Assembly (NCBI RefSeq): GCF_001792775.2
Contig: NZ_MLGE02000010.1
Coordinates: 23,452-87,451, forward strand
DNA: 64,000 nt
From: Staphylococcus pseudintermedius
GTDB taxonomy: Bacteria > Bacillota > Bacilli > Staphylococcales > Staphylococcaceae
Reading direction: 5' to 3'
Shown here piece after piece: positions 18,665-30,537 of the stretch. Positions within the stretch are counted from its first letter, which is position 1. Each line of letters begins with the position of its first letter. The position numbers and the translations under genes were made by a program. Below the pieces are notes generated by a model that saw only the letters and a list, made by a program, of their open reading frames with translations, was not told the origin of the DNA and did no database searches.

Positions 18665-20029
18665 TCAATATTTTCTTACTAATAACGCAACTGTCTCGAC
18701 ATGTGTCGTATGCGGAAACATATCGACAGGTGTCATTTCTTTTAGTTCATATTGCGCGCTTAGCATTTCAATATCTCGTAATTGTGTACTTGGATTGCAT
18801 GACACATAGACGATACGTTTTGGGGCTAACGCGTTTAAAGTTTCAATAAATGTCGCGTCACACCCTTTGCGCGGTGGGTCAATTGTCACCACATCAGGCT
18901 GAATCCCGTCTTGTTGCCATTTTAAAATCACGTCTTCAGCAGCACCAGCGACAAAAGTTGTATTGTTCAATTGATTGTAGCGCGCATTTCTTTTCGCATC
19001 TTCTATCGCTTCAGGGACAACTTCTACACCATATACATGTTGGGCGTGCGGTGCCATAAATAAACTGATCGTCCCAATACCACAATACGCATCTAATACG
19101 ACTTCATTACCAGTTAAATTCGCATACTGTAACGCTTGACGATACAACTTTTGCGTTTGTGTCACATTGATTTGATAAAAGGACAAATCGCCAATTTCGA
19201 AAGTCAAATCATCTAATGTATCCTCAATAATGTCTTTACCGAAAATCGTTTTGGACGTATGCCCCATAATGACATTCGTTTTGTTCGTTTGGAAATTCAA
19301 CTTGATACTCACAATTTGCGGAAACTGTGATGTTAAAGCGGTCACAATATCGTTATGATGTGGTAACTTTTTTCCGTTGAGCACAAAAATAACCATCACT
19401 TCATTCGTATAATAGCCTTTACGAATCACGACATGACGTACGAGACCTTGATGTATGTGTTCGTTATAAGCTGGAATATGATATTTTTCCAGTAAACTTT
19501 TAATCACATTCATCATGTCGTTTTGATCATCATTTTGTATGAGACAATGGTCCATATCGATAATATCATGGCTGCGTTGACGATAAAAACCCATTTGGAT
19601 CTGACCATTGCGATTCGTCCCAACCGGAATTTGAGACTTGTTTCGATAACGCCAAGGATCATCCATTCCAATCGTGTCATGAATCGGCACCTCTGTCATT
19701 TTTCCTTTATGATGAAACAAATTAATCACTTGTTTACGCTTCATCTCTAATTGCGCACGATACGACAAATGTTGAAGTTGGCATCCCCCACACTGTTGGT
19801 AATAATCACATGGCGGTGTAACACGATCTGGACTTGCTGTTTTCACATTCATCAGCTTGCCAATCGCGAAATTCTTTTTCACTTTAATCACTTTATATTG
19901 CACTTCTTCATCAATTAACGTTTGAGGGATAAATATCGGATAGCGATCTTGTTTAATCACACCATGCCCTTCATGTGTCAAATCAACCACTTTTCCCTCA
20001 TACACTTCATTTTTCTTTACTAAAACCAT
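18665..20029 (-). CDS. rlmD: 23S rRNA (uracil-C5)-methyltransferase, RlmD/RlmCD type
   Basis: RNA methyltransferase (TrmA/RumA family) that makes 5-methyluridine in 23S rRNA. N-terminal TRAM domain (about 3-61); iron-sulfur cysteines C74, C80, C83 (CDYYQQCGGC) plus one in MDHCLIQ; SAM-binding domain with LDAYCGIGTISLF; catalytic cysteine in VSCNPST. The frame is open to ATG 20038, but ATG 20029 (MVLVKKNE) aligns with the homologue start and has better spacing from GTGAG. This gives 454 residues. Confidence 0.92.
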   Translation of the reverse strand: MVLVKKNEVYEGKVVDLTHEGHGVIKQDRYPIFIPQTLIDEEVQYKVIKVKKNFAIGKLMNVKTASPDRVTPPCDYYQQCGGCQLQHLSYRAQLEMKRKQVINLFHHKGKMTEVPIHDTIGMDDPWRYRNKSQIPVGTNRNGQIQMGFYRQRSHDIIDMDHCLIQNDDQNDMMNVIKSLLEKYHIPAYNEHIHQGLVRHVVIRKGYYTNEVMVIFVLNGKKLPHHNDIVTALTSQFPQIVSIKLNFQTNKTNVIMGHTSKTIFGKDIIEDTLDDLTFEIGDLSFYQINVTQTQKLYRQALQYANLTGNEVVLDAYCGIGTISLFMAPHAQHVYGVEVVPEAIEDAKRNARYNQLNNTTFVAGAAEDVILKWQQDGIQPDVVTIDPPRKGCDATFIETLNALAPKRIVYVSCNPSTQLRDIEMLSAQYELKEMTPVDMFPHTTHVETVALLVRKY

Positions 20030-20076
20030 CAATTTCATCTCACTTTTTTATAAACAGAATCTACTTCAAAGGGAAA

Positions 20077-20127
20077 GGAGCAGGACCAAAAACTTAACAT
20101 CTGAGTCAAATTTCATCGTCCCGCTCC
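20077..20127. terminator. Hairpin between rlmD and the diacylglycerol kinase gene
   Basis: GGAGCAGGAC (20077-20086) pairs with GTCCCGCTCC (20118-20127) with one G-T/wobble position, loop 31 bases. On the minus strand it is followed by TTTCCCTTT. It probably ends transcription of the diacylglycerol kinase gene (stop at 20201). Confidence 0.6.
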
Positions 20128-20200
20128 CACGAGAGTAATGTCATTACATCATGCGGTTTTGCGTACACTACCTATTTATTTTCAGCACACCTCTGGATCG

Positions 20201-21133
20201 TTACTCAGATTGCGTAGGCTCATCAATTAACAACGCATTATCTTCTTGCGCCGGAGAAAAAACTTCAATATGACGAACTAAATTTAAAAAGTTCGCTGGT
20301 AATTGACCCCCATATTCACCATCTACGTTTAACGGCATATCGCTAAAGGAAGAAATATTTACCGATTGCGCTTTATGGTAATGTACTTTCGGATGTTTAA
20401 TATGTTCACCGCGTGAGGCAAGTGTCATAATATGTCCCAATTCTGCAATATTTGCCTTTTCAACAATCAACAGTGTAAACATACCGTCATCCAACTTCGC
20501 ATCTGGTACTAACTTCTCAAAACCAGCCATTGAATTGGTTAAGCCGAGTAAGAACAACATGATTTCACCTTCAAAGACTTGCGAATCAAACTCAATCCGC
20601 ACGTCGACTGCATGCATTTGAGGTAACATTTCAAATCCTTTAATATAGTACGCAAAAGGTCCGACTATCGATTTTAATTTACTCGGTGCTTCATACGAAA
20701 CTTCCGTAATTTTACCACCGCCAGCTAAATTAATAAAATAACGGCTATTCATTTTACCAATATCAACTTGAACAGTTTTACCATCTAAAATGACATCCAC
20801 GGCTTCAAAAATATCAGTTGGGAGATGTAGTGCTCGACCGAAATCATTCACCGTCCCCATTGGAATTAAACCTAACTTAGGACGATTCGGTTTTTCAGCA
20901 ATACCATTCACGACTTCATTCAATGTACCGTCTCCACCAGCGACAATTAACAAATCGTATTGGGCCTCAATCGCACGCGCCGCCTCTTCTGTCGCATCGC
21001 CAACCTTTTGAGTCGCATAGGCACTCGTCTCATAACCAGCTTGTTCCATTTTAATTAGTACATCAGGTAATGCACGTTTAAACACTTCCTTACCCGATGT
21101 AGGATTATAGATTATTCTCGCACGTTTTCTCAT
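20201..21133 (-). CDS. dgkB: Diacylglycerol kinase (lipid kinase, DgkB/DagK)
   Basis: Soluble lipid kinase that phosphorylates diacylglycerol released during lipoteichoic acid synthesis, returning it to phosphatidate. The DAGK catalytic signature GGDGT is at residues 66-70 (IVAGGDGTLNEVVNGI), with the nucleotide-binding NPTSGK motif near the N-terminus at 10-15. The C-terminal domain ends with an acidic tail. Length 310 is close to the 315 of S. aureus. The ATG at 21133 follows GAGGGATATAA. Confidence 0.93.
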   Translation of the reverse strand: MRKRARIIYNPTSGKEVFKRALPDVLIKMEQAGYETSAYATQKVGDATEEAARAIEAQYDLLIVAGGDGTLNEVVNGIAEKPNRPKLGLIPMGTVNDFGRALHLPTDIFEAVDVILDGKTVQVDIGKMNSRYFINLAGGGKITEVSYEAPSKLKSIVGPFAYYIKGFEMLPQMHAVDVRIEFDSQVFEGEIMLFLLGLTNSMAGFEKLVPDAKLDDGMFTLLIVEKANIAELGHIMTLASRGEHIKHPKVHYHKAQSVNISSFSDMPLNVDGEYGGQLPANFLNLVRHIEVFSPAQEDNALLIDEPTQSE

Positions 21134-21810
21134 TTATATCCCTCAATTTTTCAGTACTCACAACTTATATTATAGTAAACAAAGATGTAATGAAAGCTAA
21201 AAACAACCAAAAGCGTAAAAATGATAAGAAAATAACGTCAATCCCGTTTTCAAAAGGCGATTGCGTCATATGTTGACATTTCAACTTTCCTAGCCAAGCA
21301 AAGAAATTGAGTTACTTCATCATTCTTTCACCACTACACCTAAGATCAATTAATAATCATATAAATAAAATGAGTGAAAAAATGCATGCGTATGATTAAT
21401 ACATGCGCCGTCTGTTTGGTAAGAGTTATTCGTCATTTCAACTCGTTTGAGCACCGCAACTAAGATTGCTAGAACAAGCTCGCTTTCATTCCTTGTTACG
21501 CAACTGATTACCATTCAGGGCGCGACTCCTGAGGGAAAAGATGCGCCGGAAATCCATCAACGCCTCTACCTTATAACAGTTTCAGTTAAGCGTTGATTAC
21601 TTGGGAACAGCCCTAGGAAAGCAAATCCTAAAAGGCAATCCATACAGATATTCACATTATGAAAGCGAGCCCTAGTTCTGCGATTGCAAGGTGTTATAAT
21701 CAATACGACATCTTACGTCATACTCAAAAAACAAAATGTCACAAAAAAGACGAGTGTGAAATACAATCATCACCATTGCATTCCATCTACTCGCCTCTAT
21801 TCAAAACAAC
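21134..21810. other. Gene-free stretch of about 680 bp with a palindromic element
   Basis: No gene seen. The main content is a diverged full copy of the dispersed palindromic element at about 21508-21643. Short ORFs between 21659 and 21887 lack ribosome-binding sites and overlap the end of gatB on the other strand. Confidence 0.55.
21508..21643 (-). repeat. Dispersed palindromic element, diverged full copy
   Basis: In reverse orientation it reads ATTGCCTTTTAGGATTTGC, TTCCTAGGGCTG, ATCAACGCTT ... GGCGTTGATGGATTTCCGG, CCCTCAGGAGTCGCGCCCT, ATGGTAAT. The arms match the 9508 and 33620 copies with scattered changes, and both the inner and outer pairings are mostly kept. Confidence 0.7.
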
Positions 21811-23238
21811 CTATTGTTTATCTAACTCTTGCTTCAACAACTGATTTGCAAGCTGTGGATTCGCTTGACCTTTCGACAATTTCATAATTTGTCCAACTAA
21901 GAAGCCCATCGCCTTACCTTTCCCATTCTTATAATCTTCAACAGATTGTGGATTTTCAGCAATTGCTTGTTGTACAAATTCTAACACAGCACCTTCATCA
22001 GAAATTTGAACAAGACCTTTATCTTTCATAATTTGCTTTGCGTCCCCACCATTTTGCGCTAATTCTGGGAACACTTTTTTCGCAATTTTACTACTCATTG
22101 TGCCATCTTCAATTAATTTAATCATACCTGCTAAGTTTGCTGGTGTAAGGCCTGTATCTTGTAACTCAATTTGATTTTTATTGAGATATTCGTTTACGCC
22201 ACCCATTAACCAGTTCGAAATCATTTTCACATCTGCGCCTTCTTCAACAGCCGCTTCAAAGAAATCTGACATCTCTTTTGTTAATGTTAAAACATGTGCA
22301 TCATATGCAGGTAAACCGAATTCTTTTACGTATTTTTCTTTACGTGCATCTGGTAATTCAGGAATCGATTCACGAACACGCGCTTTCCATGCTTCATCGA
22401 TATATAAAGGTACAATGTCAGGTTCAGGGAAGTAACGGTAGTCATCTGACGCTTCCTTAACACGCATTAAAATCGTTTTACCTGTGGATTCATCAAAACG
22501 ACGTGTTTCTTGTAAAATTTCGCCACCATTTAACAATTCTTCTTCTTGACGTTTGACTTCATATTCTAAACCTTTACGCACGTTGTTAAATGAATTTAAG
22601 TTTTTAAGTTCAGCTTTCGTACCAAACTCTTTTTGACCATATGGACGTAAAGATACGTTCGCATCACAACGCAATGAACCTTCTTCCATTTTACCGTCAG
22701 ATACGCCTGTATATTGAATAATAGAACGTAATTTTTCTAAATATGCATACGCCTCTTCTGGCGAGCGAATATCTGGTTCAGATACGATTTCAATTAATGG
22801 TGTCCCTTGACGGTTTAAATCGACAAGTGAGTAACCGTCTTTATGTGTAGATTTCCCAGCATCTTCTTCCATGTGTAAACGTGTAATACCGATACGTTTC
22901 GTTTCGCCGTTCACTTCAATGTCGATATAACCATTTTCACCAATCGGTTGGTCTAATTGTGAAATTTGATAAGCTTTCGGGTTGTCTGGATAGAAATAGT
23001 TTTTACGATCAAATTTTGATTCAGTTGCAATTTCCATATTTAATGCCATTGCCGCACGCATTGACCAATCTACTGCACGACGGTTCACTGTTGGTAAAAC
23101 ACCAGGATACGCCAAATCGATGACGCTTGTATTTGTATTCGGTTCTGCACCGTATGCTACCGGCGCATTTGAAAACATTTTTGAGTCCGTTTTCAATTCA
23201 ACATGGACCTCAAGTCCGATTATCGTTTCAAAATGCAT
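21811..23238 (-). CDS. gatB: Asp-tRNA(Asn)/Glu-tRNA(Gln) amidotransferase subunit B
   Basis: Subunit of GatCAB that activates mischarged Glu-tRNA(Gln) or Asp-tRNA(Asn) with ATP before amide transfer. It opens with [15 protein letters not shown], the family start, followed by the GatB cradle domain, and ends with the tail domain that binds tRNA. The frame is open to 23331, but AAGGAG directly upstream of ATG 23238 and the 475-residue length fix the start. It follows gatA by 13 bases and is the last gene of gatCAB. Confidence 0.97.
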   Translation of the reverse strand: MHFETIIGLEVHVELKTDSKMFSNAPVAYGAEPNTNTSVIDLAYPGVLPTVNRRAVDWSMRAAMALNMEIATESKFDRKNYFYPDNPKAYQISQLDQPIGENGYIDIEVNGETKRIGITRLHMEEDAGKSTHKDGYSLVDLNRQGTPLIEIVSEPDIRSPEEAYAYLEKLRSIIQYTGVSDGKMEEGSLRCDANVSLRPYGQKEFGTKAELKNLNSFNNVRKGLEYEVKRQEEELLNGGEILQETRRFDESTGKTILMRVKEASDDYRYFPEPDIVPLYIDEAWKARVRESIPELPDARKEKYVKEFGLPAYDAHVLTLTKEMSDFFEAAVEEGADVKMISNWLMGGVNEYLNKNQIELQDTGLTPANLAGMIKLIEDGTMSSKIAKKVFPELAQNGGDAKQIMKDKGLVQISDEGAVLEFVQQAIAENPQSVEDYKNGKGKAMGFLVGQIMKLSKGQANPQLANQLLKQELDKQ

Positions 23239-23251
23239 TGATTGCCACTCC

Positions 23252-24712
23252 TTATAATTTTTGATATTGGTCGTGTAAGTTAAATTGTGTTTCGTATTGA
23301 TGTGCGACGCGATATAACGTTTTTTCATCAAAAGGTTTACCGATCAGTTGTAAACCAATTGGACGACCATTTTCCGCTAAACCACACGGTACAGAAATAC
23401 CAGGTAAACCGGCTAAGTTCACTGGTGTTGTTAATAAGTCATTGGCATACATTGTTAATGGATCATTAATTTCAGCACCTAAATCAAACGCAACAGTTGG
23501 TGTTGTAGGTCCTAAAATCACATCGTAATCTTTAAAAACATTTTCGAAGTCATTTTTAATTAATGTACGTACTTTTTGTGCTTTTTTATAGTAAGCATCG
23601 TAATAACCAGAACTTAACACATATGTTCCTAATAAAATACGACGTTTCACTTCTTTGCCAAAGCCTTCGCTACGAGACAATTTGTAAAGTTCTTCTAAAG
23701 TTTGTGCTTCTTTTGAATGATAACCGTAACGAATACCATCAAAGCGTGCCAAGTTAGATGATGCCTCAGCTGAAGCGATGACGTAATATGAAGGAATGCC
23801 ATATGCTGTCCTTGGTAATGACACTTCTTCAACGATGGCACCTAAAGATTTAAGTGTTTCTGCAGCTTTTAATACCGCTTCTTTCACTTCTTCGTCGACA
23901 CCTTCACCGATGTATTCTTTTGGCAACGCAATTTTCATATCTTTAATGTCTTTACCAATATCAGCAGTAAAGTCTATCGCAACGTCTGGTGCACTTGTTG
24001 AATCCATTTCATCTTCACCAGCAATAGCTTCTAACACTAATGCATTATCCTTAACATTACGTGTAATCGGTCCAATTTGATCCAGTGATGACGCAAAGGC
24101 AACTAAACCAAAACGTGACACACGACCGTATGTTGGTTTTAATCCTACAACACCACAATACGCTGCAGGTTGGCGAATAGAACCACCTGTGTCTGTACCT
24201 AATGTAAATGGTACAAGCCCTGCTGCAACTGCTGCTGCTGAACCACCTGATGAGCCACCTGGAACAGCTTTATGGTCGAATGGGTTTACCGTCTTTTTAA
24301 AGTAAGACGTCTCTGTAGAACCACCCATCGCAAATTCGTCTAAATTCACTTTACCGATAAGAATACCATTTTCATTATGTAGCTTCTTCATTACTGTTGC
24401 TTCATAAATCGGTACAAAGCCTTCTAACATCCTACTTGCACAAGTCGTCTCTAGACCTTCAGTAATGATATTATCTTTAATCCCCATTGGAATACCGAAC
24501 AATTTACCTTCCATTTCACCTTTCGCTTGTAAGGTATCTAATTCTTCAGCTTTTTTCATCGCATTTTCTTTATCGAGCGCTAAAAATGATTGGATAGTTG
24601 GATCTGTTTCTTCAATTGCATCGTAAATATCTTTCACAATTTCAGAAGGTTTAATTTGATTATCCTTAATCATCTTTTGTAAGTTTTCAATAGATTCATA
24701 GCGGATGCTCAT
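23252..24712 (-). CDS. gatA: Asp-tRNA(Asn)/Glu-tRNA(Gln) amidotransferase subunit A
   Basis: Glutaminase subunit of GatCAB, amidase-signature family. The Ser-cisSer-Lys triad is recognisable: the Lys in [10 protein letters not shown], and the serines in the [14 protein letters not shown] and [11 protein letters not shown] stretch. Length 486 agrees with the family. The start ATG is 2 bases after the gatC stop, so the subunits are made in a coupled way. Together with GatC and GatB it makes Gln-tRNA(Gln), since Gram-positives usually lack glutaminyl-tRNA synthetase. Confidence 0.97.
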   Translation of the reverse strand: MSIRYESIENLQKMIKDNQIKPSEIVKDIYDAIEETDPTIQSFLALDKENAMKKAEELDTLQAKGEMEGKLFGIPMGIKDNIITEGLETTCASRMLEGFVPIYEATVMKKLHNENGILIGKVNLDEFAMGGSTETSYFKKTVNPFDHKAVPGGSSGGSAAAVAAGLVPFTLGTDTGGSIRQPAAYCGVVGLKPTYGRVSRFGLVAFASSLDQIGPITRNVKDNALVLEAIAGEDEMDSTSAPDVAIDFTADIGKDIKDMKIALPKEYIGEGVDEEVKEAVLKAAETLKSLGAIVEEVSLPRTAYGIPSYYVIASAEASSNLARFDGIRYGYHSKEAQTLEELYKLSRSEGFGKEVKRRILLGTYVLSSGYYDAYYKKAQKVRTLIKNDFENVFKDYDVILGPTTPTVAFDLGAEINDPLTMYANDLLTTPVNLAGLPGISVPCGLAENGRPIGLQLIGKPFDEKTLYRVAHQYETQFNLHDQYQKL

Positions 24713-24714
24713 CT

Positions 24715-25017
24715 TTATGCGTCCTCCCTGTTCATAACTGCTGGTACTTTAAATTGTCCAGCTTCCACTTCTTTTGCATTCGTTAATGCTTTTTCTTGTG
24801 GCAATCCTGTTACCGCCACATCGTCACGTAACACATTCTGTAAATCTAATACATGGTTTGTAGGTTTAACTTGTTCTGTATCGACAGAATCAATTTGATG
24901 ACAAAAATTTAAAATACCTTCTAATGTCTGTTGCATATCGGCAGTATCTTCTTCTGTCACATTTAAGCGTGCAAGATTCGCAATATGCTCAACTTGTTTT
25001 TTGGTAATCTCAGCCAT
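24715..25017 (-). CDS. gatC: Asp-tRNA(Asn)/Glu-tRNA(Gln) amidotransferase subunit C
   Basis: Small belt subunit of 100 residues that wraps GatA and GatB and stabilises the complex. Typical start [18 protein letters not shown] and C-terminal VPAVMNRE region. First gene of the gatCAB operon, preceded by AAGGAGG. Confidence 0.96.
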   Translation of the reverse strand: MAEITKKQVEHIANLARLNVTEEDTADMQQTLEGILNFCHQIDSVDTEQVKPTNHVLDLQNVLRDDVAVTGLPQEKALTNAKEVEAGQFKVPAVMNREDA

Positions 25018-25056
25018 GCCGGTAAAGCCTCCTTAAAAATACTCTTTTATCTATAA

Positions 25057-25062
25057 ATTGTA
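25057..25062 (-). promoter_or_regulatory. Predicted -10 of the gatCAB operon
   Basis: Minus-strand TGGTACAAT, an extended -10 (TACAAT at 25057-25062), 40 bases before the gatC start. No good -35 is seen, which fits an extended -10 promoter. No T-box or other leader structure is visible in the short leader. Confidence 0.45.
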
Positions 25063-25371
25063 CCAAATTTCAGCATAAAAATCTAAAATATTTCAAACAA
25101 GGCGCATCACGACACAATGTTGACACGAACGAACACGGACGACGCTATCATTTTTCACAAGTACGCCGCCTCACTATATGTTTTATTTATATTTATAACA
25201 TTAAACTTAATAATTATCGATATTCAACTTCTCTCTGCTTATGCGCCTAAATCGCTATTTCTCTTGTGATGACAAGGTTAAATTACACATAAACTGTGAA
25301 ATACTTCTTTCCTTTCATATACAATTCTGTATAATAATCTTATGCAAGTGAAAACAAAAGGGGAGATCAAT
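25063..25371. other. Divergent intergenic region between gatC and putP
   Basis: About 300 AT-rich bases without a gene. A TATAAT at 25330-25335 is a candidate -10 for putP, with no clear -35. No repeat element was found here. Confidence 0.4.
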
Positions 25372-26925
25372 ATGGTTTTATTTGGTTCTACTTTGTCAAA
25401 TCAAGTGAATCTCGATTGGCAAACGTATATTATGATTGCCATTTATTTCATTATCTTACTCGGCATTGGTTACTATGGCTATAAACAAGCAACGAGTAAC
25501 TTGAGTGAGTATATGTTAGGTGGCCGTAACATTGGTCCATGGGTAACTGCCCTCTCTGCCGGTGCTTCTGATATGAGTGGTTGGATGATTATGGGATTAC
25601 CTGGTGAAGTATATTCAACTGGGTTATCTGCCGTATGGATTACGATCGGTCTAACACTCGGTGCTTACATTAACTATTTAGTTGTTGCACCAAGACTTCG
25701 TGCACATACAGAAATTGCCGGTGATGCGATTACGTTACCAGATTTCTTTAAAAACCGTTTAGATGATCAGTCGAATTTAATTAAAATAATTTCCGGCTTA
25801 ATCATTGTCGTATTCTTTACATTGTATACGCATGCTGGTTTAGTATCAGGTGGTAAGTTATTCGACAGTGCATTCGGATTAGATTATCATGTCGGCTTAA
25901 TTTTAATTGCGGTTATCGTTATTCTCTACACGTTTTTCGGTGGGTATCTCGCTGTTTCGATCACTGACTTTTTTCAAGGGGTCATTATGTTAGTGGCAAT
26001 GGTCATGGTACCTATTGTTGTGATGTTAAAGTTAAATGGTTTAGACACATTCCATACGATTGCAGAAATGAAACCGACCAATTTAGATTTATTTAAAGGG
26101 ACAACCGTGATTGGGATTATTTCATTCTTTGCATGGGGACTTGGGTATTTTGGCCAACCTCACATTCTTGTTCGTTTCATGTCGATTCGTACTGTGAAAT
26201 TATTCCCTCTTACACGTCGTATTGGGATTGCATGGATGATTGTCGGATTGTTAGGTGCTGTGTTAGTCGGGCTACTCGGTATCGCGTTCGTTCCAGCACA
26301 AGGTGTTCACATTCAAGACCCAGAAACATTATTTATTTTGATGAGTCAGTTGCTATTCCATCCATTAGTCGGTGGTTTCTTGCTTGCAGCGATTTTAGCA
26401 GCGATTATGAGCACCATTTCTTCTCAATTACTCGTTACGTCTAGTTCATTAACAGAAGACTTTTACAAACTGATTCGTGGTGACAAAGCCAATGCCGCTG
26501 CACATGAGAAAGAATTTGTGTTAGTAGGACGTATTTCTGTAATGATTGTAGCGGTTGCTGCTATTGCCATCGCTTGGACACCGAACAACACGATTTTAAA
26601 CTTAGTCGGTAATGCATGGGCAGGTTTTGGTGCGGCTTTTGGCCCGTTAGTTATACTTTCATTGTATTGGAAAGGGTTATCACGTACAGGGGCAATAAGC
26701 GGGATGGTTGCTGGTGCGTTAACTGTGATTTTGTGGATTGTATTTGCGCATCCATACGGTGACGTGAACGATTTCTTTAACTTATACGAAATTGTTCCAG
26801 GCTTTATTGTGAGTTTAGTCGTTACTATCCTGGTTTCAAATATGACACAAAAACCGGGTGCCTTTGTAGAAGACGATTTGAATCAAGTCGTCAAGCAATT
26901 GAATGACGCAAAATTAAAAAATTAA
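25372..26925 (+). CDS. putP: Sodium/proline symporter PutP
   Basis: Sodium/solute symporter (SSS family) that imports proline as nutrient and osmoprotectant. About 13 membrane helices; conserved segments include [28 protein letters not shown] and [10 protein letters not shown], which form the sodium and proline sites in PutP. The ORF is open from 25342, but GGGGAG (25360-25365) directs translation to ATG 25372, giving 517 residues (512 in S. aureus). A terminator follows 70 bases downstream. Confidence 0.94.
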   Translation: MVLFGSTLSNQVNLDWQTYIMIAIYFIILLGIGYYGYKQATSNLSEYMLGGRNIGPWVTALSAGASDMSGWMIMGLPGEVYSTGLSAVWITIGLTLGAYINYLVVAPRLRAHTEIAGDAITLPDFFKNRLDDQSNLIKIISGLIIVVFFTLYTHAGLVSGGKLFDSAFGLDYHVGLILIAVIVILYTFFGGYLAVSITDFFQGVIMLVAMVMVPIVVMLKLNGLDTFHTIAEMKPTNLDLFKGTTVIGIISFFAWGLGYFGQPHILVRFMSIRTVKLFPLTRRIGIAWMIVGLLGAVLVGLLGIAFVPAQGVHIQDPETLFILMSQLLFHPLVGGFLLAAILAAIMSTISSQLLVTSSSLTEDFYKLIRGDKANAAAHEKEFVLVGRISVMIVAVAAIAIAWTPNNTILNLVGNAWAGFGAAFGPLVILSLYWKGLSRTGAISGMVAGALTVILWIVFAHPYGDVNDFFNLYEIVPGFIVSLVVTILVSNMTQKPGAFVEDDLNQVVKQLNDAKLKN

Positions 26926-26993
26926 AAGAAACGATACAATTTTTACAATCAATTGCTTATTGTGAATGTGTTCCATGATATGATTATACTGAG

Positions 26994-27020
26994 AGACTGG
27001 GATAATGCCCGGTCTTTTTT
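26994..27020 (+). terminator. Terminator of putP
   Basis: GACTGGG/CCCGGTC stem with a 6-base loop, followed by TTTTTT. Confidence 0.85.
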
Positions 27021-27233
27021 ATTTAGCTTATGCTGTCCAAACTGCGGACTTTCAATGTTTTTTACGCTTTTTCTCGAAATATAGAATCGACATGCATTGA
27101 TGTTGGACGAGTCATCATATAGAGTTATCTGGAAAATAAAAAGTACTTACAAATGTGACGACGAATTGATATTACGCTTTTAACTACCATGTTTAAAAAG
27201 AATAACTACTTTGATTCTCAAAATGACTGCCTT

Positions 27234-27291
27234 AAAAAACGACCACTGTTACCTTAGAGTCATATGAACTCATGGTATCGTGGTCGTTTTT
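27234..27291 (-). terminator. Bidirectional terminator after camS
   Basis: AAAAAACGACCAC (27234-27246) pairs with GTGGTCGTTTTT (27280-27291), with a further short inverted repeat around TCATATGA in the loop. T runs exist on both strands; it is 23 bases beyond the camS stop. Confidence 0.85.
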
Positions 27292-27313
27292 CTCATTTTA
27301 TTCACCATTCATA

Positions 27314-28519
27314 TTAGTTTTGATAAATATGTACTTGTGGTGACTTTTCTTCTTTCGTTTTACGTATAAGCGCACGTGGCTGACTTCCATCTTTAATATG
27401 AATCTCATATTGATCCACAGATTTAAAGTCTTTTTCAGCGAGCTGTGTCACATATTGCGTAATCCCGATTAACTCCGCTTTACCATAATAATCAATTGGT
27501 AAATCAACAGTTAAATTTTGTACTTTTTTGTTTTTAAACTCTGCTTTACCAACAGCTTGTGTAAAGTTAGAGAAGTAAGATTGTAATGCACTGTTAAAGT
27601 CTTTGAAGTTCGCATTGAGATTTTCATTCAAATCTGATGCCTCACTTGACGGTAACAACACAGTCTTTTGATCAATTTGATGCCAGTCTGACAGTTTAGA
27701 CCCTTTTTTCTCGGCTGTCGCATAACTCACAAAACGACCCGGAATAATGTCCTCTTGTGCTGACTGAATGTATATCGCAAAGGTGATTGGAATATCTTTC
27801 AAATCATCATTTTCTCTTAAACGTACTAACATTTCTTCAGCCATTTGTCGGCCTTGCTTTTTAATTTCTTTTTCATCGAGTTTTTCATGATATGTTTCGC
27901 CATATTTTTCTTTTTGATAGTAATACACACTATTCATTGCTAAACCTATTGTCATACCTTCAATATCTTTACCTTTAGTGTCACCATTATCGTAAAAATC
28001 TTGTTCTAAAATATTAGATAAATAAGCAGGAGATTTTTTAGCGATTTTTTCTTCATCTGTTTCGCCATTCACAGATGGATTTAATCCTAAGTTCGCTGTC
28101 GCATTTTTATTCTCTTTTTCTTTGTCGCTCATTTTATCAAGTTCTTTTTTCGTATATTTCGGACGCAGGTAAGCTCTAATCGTGTCTTTATCTAAATATT
28201 GACCATCTTGATACAAGTATTCATCAGTTGGATACACTTCTTTACTGATATTGAGTAGGCCATCTTCAAAATCTTCACCGTTATAGCTATTCGCCATATT
28301 TTCTTGAATTAATCCACGTGCCTGACTTTCTTTAAATGGCAAAATTGTTCGATAATCTGTTCCTTGCACATTTTTATCTGTTGCGATTTCTTTTACTTTA
28401 TTGTGGTCTCGTTGTTGCGCTTCTGTTTTTTCTTTCGAGGACTTTGATTCATCTTCATCTGGACCACAAGCTGATAATACAAGTGATAAACCTAAAAGAA
28501 GTACTATTGACTTTTTCAT
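27314..28519 (-). CDS. camS: CamS sex pheromone lipoprotein
   Basis: Secreted lipoprotein of the CamS family (401 residues), anchored at the outer membrane face. The signal peptide MKKSIVLLLGLSLVLSA ends at the lipobox LSAC with the lipidated C18. In S. aureus the end of this signal peptide is processed to staph-cAM373, a heptapeptide that triggers an enterococcal conjugative plasmid; the matching seven residues here (L11-A17, LSLVLSA) are different. The body is rich in lysine and glutamate with no enzyme motif. It follows ligA by 11 bases and probably shares the pcrB-pcrA-ligA-camS transcript. Confidence 0.93.
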   Translation of the reverse strand: MKKSIVLLLGLSLVLSACGPDEDESKSSKEKTEAQQRDHNKVKEIATDKNVQGTDYRTILPFKESQARGLIQENMANSYNGEDFEDGLLNISKEVYPTDEYLYQDGQYLDKDTIRAYLRPKYTKKELDKMSDKEKENKNATANLGLNPSVNGETDEEKIAKKSPAYLSNILEQDFYDNGDTKGKDIEGMTIGLAMNSVYYYQKEKYGETYHEKLDEKEIKKQGRQMAEEMLVRLRENDDLKDIPITFAIYIQSAQEDIIPGRFVSYATAEKKGSKLSDWHQIDQKTVLLPSSEASDLNENLNANFKDFNSALQSYFSNFTQAVGKAEFKNKKVQNLTVDLPIDYYGKAELIGITQYVTQLAEKDFKSVDQYEIHIKDGSQPRALIRKTKEEKSPQVHIYQN

Positions 28520-28530
28520 CGCCTATCCCC

Positions 28531-30537
<2,007 letters not shown>

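Larger units (their letters stand above)
26926..27313. other. Intergenic region between convergent putP and camS
   Basis: Nothing but two terminators is visible: one for putP (26994-27020) and one facing camS (27234-27291). The 210 bases between them contain no ORF of note. Confidence 0.5.

Noticed and set aside
21659..21887. Two plus-strand frames of 61 and 67 codons near the gatB end
   Set aside because: No ribosome-binding sites, and they overlap the 3' end of gatB on the opposite strand.
25018..25371. Possible T-box or riboswitch in front of gatC or putP
   Set aside because: Leaders are short and AT-rich, with no specifier stem, T-box sequence or strong hairpin.
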